Shown here: positions 43,380-53,800 of the stretch, one piece after another
How positions within the stretch are numbered: the stretch's first letter is position 1
How the letters are laid out: the number at the start of each line of letters is the position of its first letter
NCBI RefSeq assembly: GCF_014334015.1
Contig: NZ_CP060488.1
Location: 2,438,501 to 2,502,500, forward strand
DNA: 64,000 bases
Direction: 5' to 3'
Source of the DNA: Bacteroides sp. M10
GTDB lineage: Bacteria > Bacteroidota > Bacteroidia > Bacteroidales > Bacteroidaceae
Notes under the pieces: model-generated
The model's database searches: none
Told to the model about the DNA's origin: nothing
The model's input: the letters and a program-made list of their open reading frames with translations, nothing else
Position numbers and translations under genes: made by a program

Positions 43380-45395
43380 TTATAGGCTATATCTTTTTTC
43401 ATTTAGTGGAGTGCAAATCACATTTCTTATTCGTCCCTTAAATCCCAACAATTTGTCGCCTATCTGTTTCAATGGAAAGATAAGTGTTTCCTGATACCAA
43501 ATGCTGTCTTTACGCTGGCTTTTTTGATTGTAAACTACACCGATTCGTCCTTCCAAACGTTCTTGTAGCTCTCCGTTTATGTAAAGTGAGGTCCCTTTGG
43601 CATCTCCCTCTACACGAACCTTTGTCCATTTTTCCACAGGCAAACGATAGGAATGGAAGATGAATTCATAGCCGTCGCGCGAGAATGCGAATTTACCCGT
43701 ATTTTGCCAGTTCGCGGTGAAAACAGAATGGGGACCTTTGAATAAGACCGCATCGATATTGGGCTTTGGATCTGTGTAGATTTCAAATTCCACACTATAT
43801 GGATAACCGATTTCGGGTATAGAGGTAAGAACCGAGTCGTTACCTTGCAGAATAATTTCCTGGCCGGAAAGTGTTAGGTCTTTTCTGCCATCTATGCTGG
43901 CCTGTAGATTTACGCCCGGTGCTTCCGGTGTTGTTCTGCACCACGTTTCGAAGGTTTCAAACGGTATGTTTCTTGTGTTTTCTCCTTTCCAAAGTTTCTC
44001 GCTCATAACCTGCATGGCAGGGAAGGTGCGTATATGTACATCCTGTTGGCTGATTCCATTTCCGACACGGTCGTTCCATACAGCAAACATGGCTCCTAAT
44101 AAATTAGTAGACTGCTCTATCATTTCTCCCTCTTGCATCATTCGTGGTGACCAACTCTCATATATCCATTGATGATCCAGAAAGTTATGGTAGTAATTCA
44201 CGGCTGGTACGATATATAGAAATGCATCGCATGTATTAATCGCTTTGGCTCCTTCCTGCAGTGCGGTTTCTAAGTCTAGCCAGCTATAATTCCATGCATT
44301 GACCGTTTTTCCTTTCAGATTTACGGGGGTATTTCCTTTCATGTGTTTCAGGCTTCCCCATAATCGCGGATTTTTTCCATATTTGGTGATATACTTCAGA
44401 TAGTATTCAGTGAAATAGCGGAATTGTTCCGCTTCTTTGAGGTTGTACTCATCAGTGCCGATATGTACGTCCGGTCCGACAAATACCGGGTGATCTCCCG
44501 AGAGATATTCGTCAAACAAAGTATCAAGGAAATCATATACCTCTTTTTTATAGAGGTCGAGATGATCCATACCATATTCTTTTTTGTCGGCTGCCAGTAT
44601 CGGATTGTAATGGGTGAAAGCGAGTGAGTGTGCCGGAACATCAATTTCTGGGATGATATTGATTCCATATCGTGCGGCCATTTGCTGGAAGTTGCGGAAT
44701 TCTTCTTTGGTGTAGGAACCATCTTTGGATGTGAGTCCCGGAAAACGGTCGCTTTCCAATCTGAAGGCGGCGTATGTTTTGTTCCAGTCATTATCGAAAA
44801 ACTCAACGAAACCATTATCATTCAGATGTATTTGCAGTTCATTCATTTTATAGAACGAGAGAATTTTTACGTAATCCTGCAAATAGTCCATTGTGAAAAA
44901 TTTTCTGGCTACGTCAATCATCAGTCCGCGGTGAGCATACTGCGGATAATCCAATGCTTTTCCTTTCATGAGTCCGAAAGGCTGGTTATGGATCATTTGC
45001 AACAGTGTGCGAGTTCCCCAGAATACTCCTTTTACGGTGGAGGCTTCGATGGTTACATGGTTGCGTATATCCAGTTCATAGCTTTCTTCTCCCAATGATG
45101 AAGAGGATTTTTTCACTGACAGATAGATAGAATGATTTTTCGGTTTTCCGGAGGTTACCTGATAATTCCAGCCGAACATATCTTTTAAGTCTTTTGCCAT
45201 TATTTCCGCAGTTTCTTTCAACAGGTTTTCTGCTTCCGGAGCGATTATAATCTTTCCTGTTTCCGGTAGTGTCAGTTTGCCTTTTGCCCCATTCCAATGT
45301 TGTAAGGAGGGAATCACCTGCGGGATATCCGCTTGCGCGTATACTGTCATTCCTAATAGTAGTAAGATGGATAAGATGCTTATTCTCTTTTTCAT
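43380..45395 (-). CDS. GH20 beta-N-acetylhexosaminidase
   Basis: The 671-aa secreted enzyme removes terminal beta-GlcNAc or GalNAc by substrate-assisted catalysis. It has a signal peptide (SILLLLGMTVYAQA), a GH20 N-terminal domain, and a TIM barrel starting HRGLMIDVARKFFTMDYLQDYV. The catalytic Asp-Glu pair lies in DVHIGTDEYN. The C-terminal 170 residues look like a concanavalin/LamG-type jelly roll (WTKVRVEGDAKGTSLYINGEL). It may serve the nearby utilization locus, though radC and the HTCS gene stand between. Confidence 0.9.
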   Translation of the reverse strand: MKKRISILSILLLLGMTVYAQADIPQVIPSLQHWNGAKGKLTLPETGKIIIAPEAENLLKETAEIMAKDLKDMFGWNYQVTSGKPKNHSIYLSVKKSSSSLGEESYELDIRNHVTIEASTVKGVFWGTRTLLQMIHNQPFGLMKGKALDYPQYAHRGLMIDVARKFFTMDYLQDYVKILSFYKMNELQIHLNDNGFVEFFDNDWNKTYAAFRLESDRFPGLTSKDGSYTKEEFRNFQQMAARYGINIIPEIDVPAHSLAFTHYNPILAADKKEYGMDHLDLYKKEVYDFLDTLFDEYLSGDHPVFVGPDVHIGTDEYNLKEAEQFRYFTEYYLKYITKYGKNPRLWGSLKHMKGNTPVNLKGKTVNAWNYSWLDLETALQEGAKAINTCDAFLYIVPAVNYYHNFLDHQWIYESWSPRMMQEGEMIEQSTNLLGAMFAVWNDRVGNGISQQDVHIRTFPAMQVMSEKLWKGENTRNIPFETFETWCRTTPEAPGVNLQASIDGRKDLTLSGQEIILQGNDSVLTSIPEIGYPYSVEFEIYTDPKPNIDAVLFKGPHSVFTANWQNTGKFAFSRDGYEFIFHSYRLPVEKWTKVRVEGDAKGTSLYINGELQERLEGRIGVVYNQKSQRKDSIWYQETLIFPLKQIGDKLLGFKGRIRNVICTPLNEKRYSL

Positions 45396-45430
45396 ATTTA
45401 TTAGATGTTTATATATTAATCTTGATAGCG

Positions 45431-45520
45431 CAAAACTACGATATTTGGAAGTAAGGGGATTCTAAAAATAGACTTATAGCTTCCAAAATTCATTTTTTCA
45501 GTTATATAAGACTATCTTTG
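45431..45520. promoter_or_regulatory. Divergent promoters of GH20 and radC genes
   Basis: On the minus strand 45431-45438 reads TAGTTTTG, 35 bp before the GH20 ATG. On the plus strand 45513-45520 reads TATCTTTG, 19 bp before the radC ATG. Neither has an obvious TTTG -33 box. Confidence 0.55.
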
Positions 45521-45539
45521 TGACTTAATTTGATTAATA

Positions 45540-46235
45540 ATGGAAAGTAAACACAAACTATCCATCAACCAGTGGGCACTGGAAGACCGCCCACGGGAAA
45601 AAATGATGGAGAAGGGAGCAGCCGCATTGAGTGATGCCGAACTACTCGCTATATTGATCGGCTCCGGAAATACGGAAGAAAGTGCTGTCGAATTGATGAG
45701 ACGCCTGCTCCTGTCTTGTGATAACAATCTGAATTCATTGGCAAAATGGGAGGTGTGTGACTATTCCTCTTTCAAAGGTATGGGACCCGCAAAGAGCATT
45801 ACAGTGATGGCAGCCTTGGAATTAGGCAAACGAAGAAAGCTGCAAGAAACCAAAGAGAGACTTCGAATCACTTGCTCAAAAGATATCTATGATATTTTCC
45901 AACCGATCATGTGTGACTTGGAACAGGAAGAATTCTGGGTGCTCCTATTGAACCAGGCAACCAAACTAATTGATAAGGTACGTATAAGTACTGGTGGCAT
46001 AGACGGAACTTATACCGATGTGCGCACCATTCTCCGGGAAGCATTGCTGCAAAGAGCTACACAAATCGCGGTGGTGCATAACCATCCTTCGGGAAATATT
46101 CATCCCAGCCAACCGGACAGGAGCTTGACAGAGCATATCCATAAAGCGGCGGAAACGATGAATATCCGTCTGATAGATCACGTCATCGTTTGTGAAGACG
46201 GATTTTTCAGCTTTGCAGATGAGGGCCTACTCTAA
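45540..46235 (+). CDS. radC: RadC family JAB-domain protein
   Basis: The 231-aa protein has an N-terminal helix-hairpin-helix part (LSDAELLAILIGSGNTEESAVELMRRLL) and a C-terminal JAMM/MPN domain with the metal motif VVHNHPSGN...SQPDRSLTEH. RadC was named for DNA repair, but its true function is unclear; JAMM domains are metal peptidases or isopeptidases. Length and motifs are complete. It is convergent with the HTCS gene, sharing the terminator at 46257-46283. Confidence 0.93.
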   Translation: MESKHKLSINQWALEDRPREKMMEKGAAALSDAELLAILIGSGNTEESAVELMRRLLLSCDNNLNSLAKWEVCDYSSFKGMGPAKSITVMAALELGKRRKLQETKERLRITCSKDIYDIFQPIMCDLEQEEFWVLLLNQATKLIDKVRISTGGIDGTYTDVRTILREALLQRATQIAVVHNHPSGNIHPSQPDRSLTEHIHKAAETMNIRLIDHVIVCEDGFFSFADEGLL

Positions 46236-46256
46236 TTAGTAATACTACCTTATTTA

Positions 46257-46283
46257 AGTGAGAATATTTTATTTATTCTCACT
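46257..46283. terminator. Bidirectional terminator between radC and HTCS genes
   Basis: AGTGAGAATA (46257-46266) pairs with TATTCTCACT (46274-46283) around a short AT loop. The right arm overlaps the last codons of the HTCS gene. Confidence 0.6.
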
Positions 46284-49200
46284 CCTGCATTCATTTTTAT
46301 ACTGCGTGGGCGTCAAGCCTGTGTACTGTTTGAATGCCGTACTGAAATAACGTAAAGTAGTGAAACCTATCTGATCTGATATTTCAGTAAATGTCAGATC
46401 GGTGGTTTTTATCAGAGTAATGGCTTGCTCCAACCTGAATTTGTTGATATAGTCATTTGCCCCCATATCGGTGATAGCCTTCAACTTGTTGTAAAGAGAT
46501 GTTTTACTCATTCCAATCTCTCTGCAGATAAAAGGAATATCTAAAGACGGATTGCTGATATTCTCGGAAATGAGCTTGTTAAACTTTAACAAGAACGTTT
46601 CATCCGCCTGGCTGAAAGTACTCTCCAGCGGTTGAGGGAAGTTGCCTATATGTTGATAGTGCTCTTTCGTTTGCTCCCGGTTGTATAGCCGGTTCTGTAT
46701 AATCTTAACAAGAGTGTCTATCTCAAAAGGTTTTCCCAGATAAGCGTCCGCCCCGATTTTATACCCATACAGTCGGCTCTGTTCATCATTGCGCGCTGTG
46801 AGCAGAATCACAGGAATATGACTGATGCCGATATTCTCTTTTACCGCTTTGCACAGTTCGTATCCATTCATAACCGGCATCATCACATCGCTCACAATAA
46901 TATCCGGAACTTGCTTTTGCGCTATTTCGAAAGCTTCCCGGCCATCATGTGCTATATAAATTGCTTTGAATAAGGATTTCAATTCTTTGGAGAGGAAATC
47001 TGTCAGGTTATGATTGTCGTCTACCAATAGCACTGTGTAATTCTGCGTAGAGAAGTCGAGTGTCTCGGGAGTGTTGATCTCATGATCTACGTCCGGTGTA
47101 ATCAATTCATTGATGTAAGGTTTCGGCTGGCAGATGACTTCGCCCGACTCTAATCCCAAAGGCAAGTCGAAGAAGAAAGTGGCTCCTCCCGCTTCGTTGT
47201 TCATGACTCCGATTTTACCTTTATGCAATTCCACCAGCATCTTGGCGTATGAAAGTCCGACTCCGCTACCGCCAATTTCCTGCTTGCCTTGATAGAAACG
47301 GATGAATACTTTCTCCATGTCTTCCTCTTGCATACCTTCTCCCTGATCCAAAACGGAAACACGGACGTATGAGTCATTTTTGCTGGTACGAATAGTGACG
47401 GTTGTGTTTTTAGGACTGTGTTTCAGTGCGTTCGTCAATAAGTTTGTGACTACGATTGTACACATACCCTTGTCAAATACCACCTCTTTTATGCTGTCGT
47501 CGAGCTGATAATCTATCTGCACTTCCTGGGCAGCTCCCTCGTCCGTAAAATCGGCACCAATCTCCTTTATCCATGAGTTGAATGGATAGGCTTGGAGTTT
47601 CAACTTGGTTTCTCCTACTTCCATCTTACGTACGTCCAGCACCATGTTGATAAGATCTTTCATCCGTTGAGCCTGTTTATGTATATTCTTCAACGGTGGA
47701 TAAATGGCATCTGTAGAAGGAAGTGTCTTTAATATGCGGCTTAGCGGGGCATATATGAGTGTGAGCGGAGTTCGCAGTTCATGGCTGATATTAATCAGAA
47801 AACGAACTTTTTCTTCATACACATTCTGCTCGTGTTCTTTCATCATCCATTTCATCTTGTTTTCTTTGCGTCGAAGCAGAACGAAAACAATTTGTACCAC
47901 AATGCCTATGCAGGCAATGATGCAGAGAGAAACGAACCACCAGCTTCTGTACCAGGGTGGCAGTACGTTTAATGTGAAAAGAAACTGGGGAGTTGTTTCA
48001 TTTCCTTCCTGTGTGTTACAACTCACCATGATGGGATAACTTCCCGGAGCAAGAGATGGGATCATCAATTCAGGGTTGTAGCCTTCGGTTTTAAGGTCTC
48101 CCATTTGGAAATGATAGACTTTGAGCCGGAGAATGTCCGCACCATAAGTCATGACACGGATCTTGATGTTTTTACTGTTCCAGGGGATGGATATCTTGTC
48201 TTGATTGAGCTGATACATCCTGTTCTCTCCATTTATGGTCAGTTCGGCAAGGCGTATTTCCGGAGAGTCACTACTCTTTTCTATTTGAGTGTCCGCATTG
48301 ATACATAGTAAGCCTTTTACACCTCCCATATAGATGTTGCCTTTTGGGGAAATGAGACGGGGCTCGGCCAAGTATTCATTGGGGGAAATTCCATCCGCTT
48401 CTCCGAACCATACAAAACGTTTGGCATCGGTGAGCCATATAAAGAGTTTCTGTTCAGCTCCTATCCACACTTTTCCTTTATTGTCGCATAACACGGTATT
48501 TACTTCATTAAATAAGGTGGTAGGAATTCTTTCGAATTTGCGGGTATCAGGGTGATAGGTGTACAGGCCGCGGGTGCCTGCAATCCAGAATACGCCCTTG
48601 TCATCCCTGGATACAGCATTGAAGAATCCCTGTGGAGCACTTGCAAATATCTCCACTGTGTCTTTTTTACGATCCAGTCTATATATATTATAAGGATCGT
48701 TCAGGTAAATGGCAGTGGAATCATATCCAATGGAACTCAACAAGCCTTTTATTTTCACTTCTTTGGCACAAGGGACAGGAGTGAGCTGCCGGGTGGAAGT
48801 ATGGTAGCGGTAAGGAGGCGAACTCAATATTAAGATTGAATTGGGAGTATCCCGGTATAAGTTGATTGGCTGTCCGCTATAGCGGATGTGATGCTCTAAT
48901 GAAGGGCTCATAATAGCGAAAGGACGCTTCTTTCCTGTCTTTTTATCGAATATGAAGATACCTTTGGAAAAGGCAGATACTAACAATTCGTTGGGTGTGA
49001 AGCCGGTGATGGAGACCATCTTGTCTCCCCAAGTGTCGGGATAGTGCACAAATGCTTCTGTAGAAGGAATGAATTTATTGATACCTCCTCCGTCCGTAGC
49101 GATCCAAAGTTCTTCGGAAGCCGGTTCCTGATATAGTTGTAATACCGTACTTTGACTTAATCCTTTGTTGTGCCCTAACACAACATTAGTGTAAGTTCTC

Positions 49201-50204
49201 ATGGATACTTCACGAATATTGATAACCCCTTCACGTTTACTTCCCGCCCATATATTTCCGGCAGAGTCGCTATGCAGGCAGAGTATTGTATTTGTAGGAA
49301 GGGAATGATTATCTCCGGAGATATGTTCGAGTACGGTAATATTGCCGGTTGTGGGATCGAGGATATTGATGCCTCCCCCGTCTGTTCCCATCCATATTTT
49401 TTGTTTGAATTCGGTCATGCACAATATGATGTCGCTGCTCAAACGGGAGTTTTGAGTGGTATAGCTGGCTATCAATTTTCCCTGGGCGGAGAAACACTTG
49501 ACGCCATTATTGTAGGTTGACAGCCATATTCTTTGTTGGGAGTCTATGATGATTCCTACGTTGTCGTTCCCGTATTGGAAAGGAAATGGGGTTATCTCGA
49601 AATTCTTGAGGTTCATTTGCAGTATGCCCTGTTGCCAGCTTAGACACAATATGGTATCGGTTTTCCACATTTGTATGGATCGTATAATGAACGGCTCGTC
49701 GGTCTTGAATTCCCGTATGAGAGAAATCGTGTTGGTGGCATAAGAATATTTATATATCTTGTTGATCCCTCCGAACAGAAGCCCGTCTGCTATTTTGCAG
49801 ATCGATTTGGCAATGATGGGCTGATTATTTAGTTTGGGGATAAAGAAGTTGTCGTGAATAAGAGAATAACGGGCGATTCCTGTGGTGGTCAGTATCCAGG
49901 TTGTCTGCTGATTATCTTCAATAATTTGCAGGATACTGTCGTTAGGCAGGGAATTTTCATTATCAGGTTGTGCGGTGTACTTTTTGAGTTCCGTTCCATC
50001 AAATCTGATTAGTCCTGTCGGAGTACCGATCCAGATGAATCCCTTTTGTTCGGTATAGATACAGCTGATGATAGACGGCATTCCGTTTTGGGAACCAATC
50101 AGTTTAAAGTCGTAATGGTTACCTATACTTATTGCTGGAAATGTGCCTACGATAAGAAAAGCCAGTAAGCAGAAAAAGTGTTTTATCCAAATACTTTTTT
50201 TCAT
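46269..50204 (-). CDS. Hybrid two-component system regulator (HTCS)
   Basis: The 1311-aa inner-membrane sensor/regulator combines a whole phosphorelay. It has a signal peptide (residues 1-27), two periplasmic reg_prop beta-propellers, a Y_Y_Y domain (near 690-770) and one membrane helix (WWFVSLCIIACIGIVVQIVFVLL). These are followed by HisKA with His808 (NISHELRTPLTL), HATPase_c, a receiver with Asp1106 (IIVSDVMMPVMNG) and an AraC-type helix-turn-helix (FTEISDQIGFTTLRYFSTAFK). HTCS proteins bind a glycan fragment in the periplasm and activate the adjacent utilization locus, here the divergent susC operon. All key residues are present. Confidence 0.95.
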   Translation of the reverse strand: MKKSIWIKHFFCLLAFLIVGTFPAISIGNHYDFKLIGSQNGMPSIISCIYTEQKGFIWIGTPTGLIRFDGTELKKYTAQPDNENSLPNDSILQIIEDNQQTTWILTTTGIARYSLIHDNFFIPKLNNQPIIAKSICKIADGLLFGGINKIYKYSYATNTISLIREFKTDEPFIIRSIQMWKTDTILCLSWQQGILQMNLKNFEITPFPFQYGNDNVGIIIDSQQRIWLSTYNNGVKCFSAQGKLIASYTTQNSRLSSDIILCMTEFKQKIWMGTDGGGINILDPTTGNITVLEHISGDNHSLPTNTILCLHSDSAGNIWAGSKREGVINIREVSMRTYTNVVLGHNKGLSQSTVLQLYQEPASEELWIATDGGGINKFIPSTEAFVHYPDTWGDKMVSITGFTPNELLVSAFSKGIFIFDKKTGKKRPFAIMSPSLEHHIRYSGQPINLYRDTPNSILILSSPPYRYHTSTRQLTPVPCAKEVKIKGLLSSIGYDSTAIYLNDPYNIYRLDRKKDTVEIFASAPQGFFNAVSRDDKGVFWIAGTRGLYTYHPDTRKFERIPTTLFNEVNTVLCDNKGKVWIGAEQKLFIWLTDAKRFVWFGEADGISPNEYLAEPRLISPKGNIYMGGVKGLLCINADTQIEKSSDSPEIRLAELTINGENRMYQLNQDKISIPWNSKNIKIRVMTYGADILRLKVYHFQMGDLKTEGYNPELMIPSLAPGSYPIMVSCNTQEGNETTPQFLFTLNVLPPWYRSWWFVSLCIIACIGIVVQIVFVLLRRKENKMKWMMKEHEQNVYEEKVRFLINISHELRTPLTLIYAPLSRILKTLPSTDAIYPPLKNIHKQAQRMKDLINMVLDVRKMEVGETKLKLQAYPFNSWIKEIGADFTDEGAAQEVQIDYQLDDSIKEVVFDKGMCTIVVTNLLTNALKHSPKNTTVTIRTSKNDSYVRVSVLDQGEGMQEEDMEKVFIRFYQGKQEIGGSGVGLSYAKMLVELHKGKIGVMNNEAGGATFFFDLPLGLESGEVICQPKPYINELITPDVDHEINTPETLDFSTQNYTVLLVDDNHNLTDFLSKELKSLFKAIYIAHDGREAFEIAQKQVPDIIVSDVMMPVMNGYELCKAVKENIGISHIPVILLTARNDEQSRLYGYKIGADAYLGKPFEIDTLVKIIQNRLYNREQTKEHYQHIGNFPQPLESTFSQADETFLLKFNKLISENISNPSLDIPFICREIGMSKTSLYNKLKAITDMGANDYINKFRLEQAITLIKTTDLTFTEISDQIGFTTLRYFSTAFKQYTGLTPTQYKNECRSENK

Positions 50205-50275
50205 CAGTCAAGATTATTAAGGGGAGATTAGCGAAGCAAAAGTATGATTAATTCTGCTATAAAACAAAAGAAATA

Positions 50276-50330
50276 TTTCCAAAAACCGCCATAAAGACGT
50301 TCAAAAACGGAATATGGATGTTTTTGGAAA
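50276..50330. promoter_or_regulatory. Candidate HTCS operator
   Basis: TTTCCAAAAAC (50276-50286) and its exact reverse complement (50320-50330) flank 33 bp. CAAAAAC also recurs directly at 50280 and 50302, 22 bp apart, about two helical turns as expected for AraC-type binding. It lies about 45-95 bp upstream of the susC -7 box, in the HTCS-susC divergent gap. This is inference from position and symmetry. Confidence 0.4.
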
Positions 50331-50372
50331 CATTTTGGCGATTTTATGAACTCGCCATTCTGCCAATCAATC

Positions 50373-50380
50373 TACTTTTG
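50373..50380 (+). promoter_or_regulatory. susC operon promoter -7 box
   Basis: TACTTTTG matches TAnnTTTG, with no -33 box at the proper distance, as expected of an activator-dependent promoter. The leader to the susC ATG is about 77 nt. Confidence 0.6.
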
Positions 50381-50463
50381 TGGCGTATTTCAATGCCGGG
50401 TAGTGTGGGCTATTGGCAAATGAAACTCAAAAAAACTTTTAGTATTAACTTTAATATAATGTT

Positions 50464-53400
50464 ATGAAGAAAATGCAGATTAGGATGCAACTGGTGTGTC
50501 TCTTTTCAATGCTTTTACTGTTCTTCCCTGTGGAGCTCTTTGCCCAACAGGGCACTATCACTGGTAAGGTGGTAGACGAACGTGGCGAGTCCGTAATCGG
50601 AGCAACCGTTATGGTGAAAGGTTCTACTGATGGTACTATTACCGATTTGGATGGAAACTTTAAAATTAACGGTAAAGTAGGTACAACGATAACTGTCAGC
50701 TATGTGGGCTATGCTCCTTTGGAAGTGAAAATCACTAAGCTAACAGGAAATCGGTTCGTGATGAAGGAAGACTCCAAAACTTTGGATGAAGTGGTGGTAG
50801 TCGGTATGGGAACACAGAAACGTAATACTATTACAGCGGCTGTAGCTACAGTTAATGCGGATGCAATCGCTACCCGTCCTGTGACGGATGTAACTAGCGC
50901 CTTACAAGGTAATGTGGCTGGTTTGAACTTTGCCTCGGATGCTTCAGAAAGTGGTACCGGTGGTGAAGTTGGCGGAGAAATCAAATTTAATATTCGCGGT
51001 ATCGGTTCTATTAATGGTGGAGAGCCTTATGTATTGGTGGATGGTGTGGAACAGAGCTTGCAGAATGTAAATCCTGCCGATATAGAAAGTATCAGTGTAT
51101 TGAAAGATGCTTCTGCAGCAGCCGTGTATGGTGCTCGTGCTGCGTATGGTGTGGTGTTAGTAACGACCAAGAGCGGTAAACAGGATAAAGCCCGGGTGAC
51201 TTATCGCGGTTCTGTGGGTATGAGTGCACCTATCAACATGCCCGAGATGATGAACTCTGTAGAGTTTGCCAATTATAAAAATGCGTACCGTTCGGCAATT
51301 GGTGAGTCTCCATACTTCTCACAGGAGACTATTGATTTGATGAATCAGTTTTTGCAGAACCCCTATGGTGAAGGTCTGCCCGGTATTACCGCCAATCAGG
51401 AGAATACCGGTTGGCGTGGCGGTGAATCGCAGTATGCCAATACCGACTGGTTTGATTATTTCTATAAAAACAAATCTTTGCGTCATTCACACAATCTAAG
51501 TATCTCCGGTGGATCGGACAAAGTGACTTATTATGTCGGTCTGGGTTATACTTACCAGGGTGGTTTGCTGGATCGTGTAGAAGACTCTCTGGATAAATAC
51601 AACGTGAATACCAAATTTCAGATCAAGCCGAATGACTGGTTGAAGTTTAACTTCAATAACAATATCACGTTGAATCTGATTTCCCGCCCGCTCCCCGATA
51701 TGTCTATTCTTTATCATCAGATAGCTCGTTCGCAGCCTAATATGGTGACTGAAGTTCCTATTTCCGGGCTTTATAATCTTCCTTCATGGAATGAAGCTTT
51801 GTATCTGGACAATGTGGGCTATTCGCAGAACCGCATTTCTGATGCCATGACTTTTGCGGCTACTGTTACGCCTCTGAAAGGCTGGGACATTATCGGAGAG
51901 ATGAAAGTTCGTTTTGATGTGCAGAATGATGAATTCTTGCAGAAGCAGCCCCGTACCACACGGCCCGACGGAACCATAGAGAATGTAACTGCTCCCCGGC
52001 AGGGATATTCTTATCCCGGTATCGAATATTCGAATTCTTTGTGGGGATCAATGACTCGTGGAAATCAATTCAACTATTATTTGTCTCCCAGTGTGTCGTC
52101 TTCATATACGAATCAATGGGGTGACCATTTCTTTAAGGCAATGGCCGGTTTCCAGATGGAAGTACAGCAAAACTCAAGCATGTATGCGTATAAAGACGGA
52201 GTGATGAGCGATGATACATTCTCTTTTGACAATGCAAACGGAAAAGCCTATAATAGTGAAGCGCGTGACCATTGGGCAACCATGGGATTCTATACCCGTT
52301 TGAACTGGAACTACCAGAATGTCTATTTTCTGGAATTTAGCGGACGTTATGATGGTTCGTCACGTTTCGCTTCCGGCAATCGTTGGGGATTTTTCCCTTC
52401 TTTCTCTGCCGGTTATGACATTGCCCGTACTGACTACTTCAAGCAATGGAGCTTGCCTGTTTCACAGTTGAAAGTGCGTTTGTCTTACGGACGTTTAGGC
52501 AATCAGAATGGAGCCGGACTATATGATTATCTGAACTTCATGACATTGAGACCGGACTATTCAAATGCATGGTTGCTTTCCGGTGTCACTTCGGCTACTC
52601 CGGTACGTGGTACAGTCGCTTTAACGCCTTCTATGGTAAGCCCGTACATTACATGGGAAAAAGTGGATAATGCCAACTTAGGTTTCGACCTGACTCTACT
52701 TAACAATCGTTTGACGATTACAGCGGATATTTACCAACGTACAACCAAAGACATGATTGGCCCGGCTGAAGCAATTCCTGATATTGGCGGTATTGCTGTT
52801 GACCAACGTGCTAAAGTAAATAATGCAACGTTACGTAACCGTGGATGGGAATTGTCGGTTAACTGGTCTGACCAGCTGAAGAATGGTTTCAGTTATGGAA
52901 TCGGTTTCAATATCTTCGATTACAAAGCAGTGGTAACCAAATACAATAATCCGGAAGGATTGATTTATAACAACCACACCGGTCTGGTTCGTAACAAAGG
53001 TTATTACCAGGGAATGGATTTAGGTGAAATCTGGGGATATGAAGCAAATGATCTGTTTCTCACCAACCAGGAAGTAGATGAATATCTGAAAGGAGTAGAC
53101 ATGTCCTTCTTCAAACCGAATAAGGATTGGCAGCGTGGTGATTTGAAATATATCGATTCGAACGGTGATGGTAAAATTGATCCGGGTTCGGGTACATTGA
53201 AAGATCACGGTGATTTGAAAATTATCGGTAATACGACTCCTCGTTACTCCTTCGGTCTGAACTTACATGCCGGTTATAAAGGTTTTGAAGTTTCCGCATT
53301 GTTCCAGGGAGTCATGAAACGTGATTTCCCGATGGCTGCAAGTACTTATCTGTTTAGCGGTGATTCCAACTTCTTTAAAGAACATTTGGATTATTATAAT

Positions 53401-53790
53401 GTGTACAACCCGGGAGCTTACCTGCCGCGTCTGACAAAACCCGACAGTCCTGAATATAATGCGAACGTAGGTTACAACACTTCACGTTATTTATTGAACG
53501 CAGCTTATATGCGACTCAAAAACTTGATGGTTTCTTATAACTTCCAGCCTAAACTGGTTAAGAAGATGGGATTGGAGAACTTGAAAGTGTATTTCACTTG
53601 TGATAATCTCTTCACGATTGACAATTTGCCGGACGTATTCGACCCTGAAACCTTGAATCAGGTAAATACATGGGCTGGGGGTAGTAACGAAACTGCTCCG
53701 GGATTGACTTCCCCAATGAAACAAAATGGTAACGGAAAGGTATATCCGTTGAATAAAAACTACGTATTTGGTATTGAATTTACCTTTTAA
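50464..53790 (+). CDS. SusC/RagA-type TonB-dependent outer-membrane transporter
   Basis: The 1108-aa outer-membrane protein imports oligosaccharides with TonB energy, together with the SusD lipoprotein that follows. It has a signal peptide (ends ELFAQ), a carboxypeptidase-regulatory-like N-terminal domain (GTITGKVVDERGESVIGATVMVKG), and a TonB box region (KTLDEVVVVGMGTQKRNTITAAV). The plug domain carries the SusC signature DIESISVLKDASAAAVYGARAAYGVVLVTTK (shown partly as DASAAAVYGARAA), followed by a 22-strand barrel ending in YVFGIEFTF with a terminal Phe. No DUF4974/anti-sigma-interacting STN extension is present, consistent with HTCS rather than sigma/anti-sigma control. Confidence 0.95.
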   Translation: MKKMQIRMQLVCLFSMLLLFFPVELFAQQGTITGKVVDERGESVIGATVMVKGSTDGTITDLDGNFKINGKVGTTITVSYVGYAPLEVKITKLTGNRFVMKEDSKTLDEVVVVGMGTQKRNTITAAVATVNADAIATRPVTDVTSALQGNVAGLNFASDASESGTGGEVGGEIKFNIRGIGSINGGEPYVLVDGVEQSLQNVNPADIESISVLKDASAAAVYGARAAYGVVLVTTKSGKQDKARVTYRGSVGMSAPINMPEMMNSVEFANYKNAYRSAIGESPYFSQETIDLMNQFLQNPYGEGLPGITANQENTGWRGGESQYANTDWFDYFYKNKSLRHSHNLSISGGSDKVTYYVGLGYTYQGGLLDRVEDSLDKYNVNTKFQIKPNDWLKFNFNNNITLNLISRPLPDMSILYHQIARSQPNMVTEVPISGLYNLPSWNEALYLDNVGYSQNRISDAMTFAATVTPLKGWDIIGEMKVRFDVQNDEFLQKQPRTTRPDGTIENVTAPRQGYSYPGIEYSNSLWGSMTRGNQFNYYLSPSVSSSYTNQWGDHFFKAMAGFQMEVQQNSSMYAYKDGVMSDDTFSFDNANGKAYNSEARDHWATMGFYTRLNWNYQNVYFLEFSGRYDGSSRFASGNRWGFFPSFSAGYDIARTDYFKQWSLPVSQLKVRLSYGRLGNQNGAGLYDYLNFMTLRPDYSNAWLLSGVTSATPVRGTVALTPSMVSPYITWEKVDNANLGFDLTLLNNRLTITADIYQRTTKDMIGPAEAIPDIGGIAVDQRAKVNNATLRNRGWELSVNWSDQLKNGFSYGIGFNIFDYKAVVTKYNNPEGLIYNNHTGLVRNKGYYQGMDLGEIWGYEANDLFLTNQEVDEYLKGVDMSFFKPNKDWQRGDLKYIDSNGDGKIDPGSGTLKDHGDLKIIGNTTPRYSFGLNLHAGYKGFEVSALFQGVMKRDFPMAASTYLFSGDSNFFKEHLDYYNVYNPGAYLPRLTKPDSPEYNANVGYNTSRYLLNAAYMRLKNLMVSYNFQPKLVKKMGLENLKVYFTCDNLFTIDNLPDVFDPETLNQVNTWAGGSNETAPGLTSPMKQNGNGKVYPLNKNYVFGIEFTF

Positions 53791-53800
53791 ACCATAAGAT

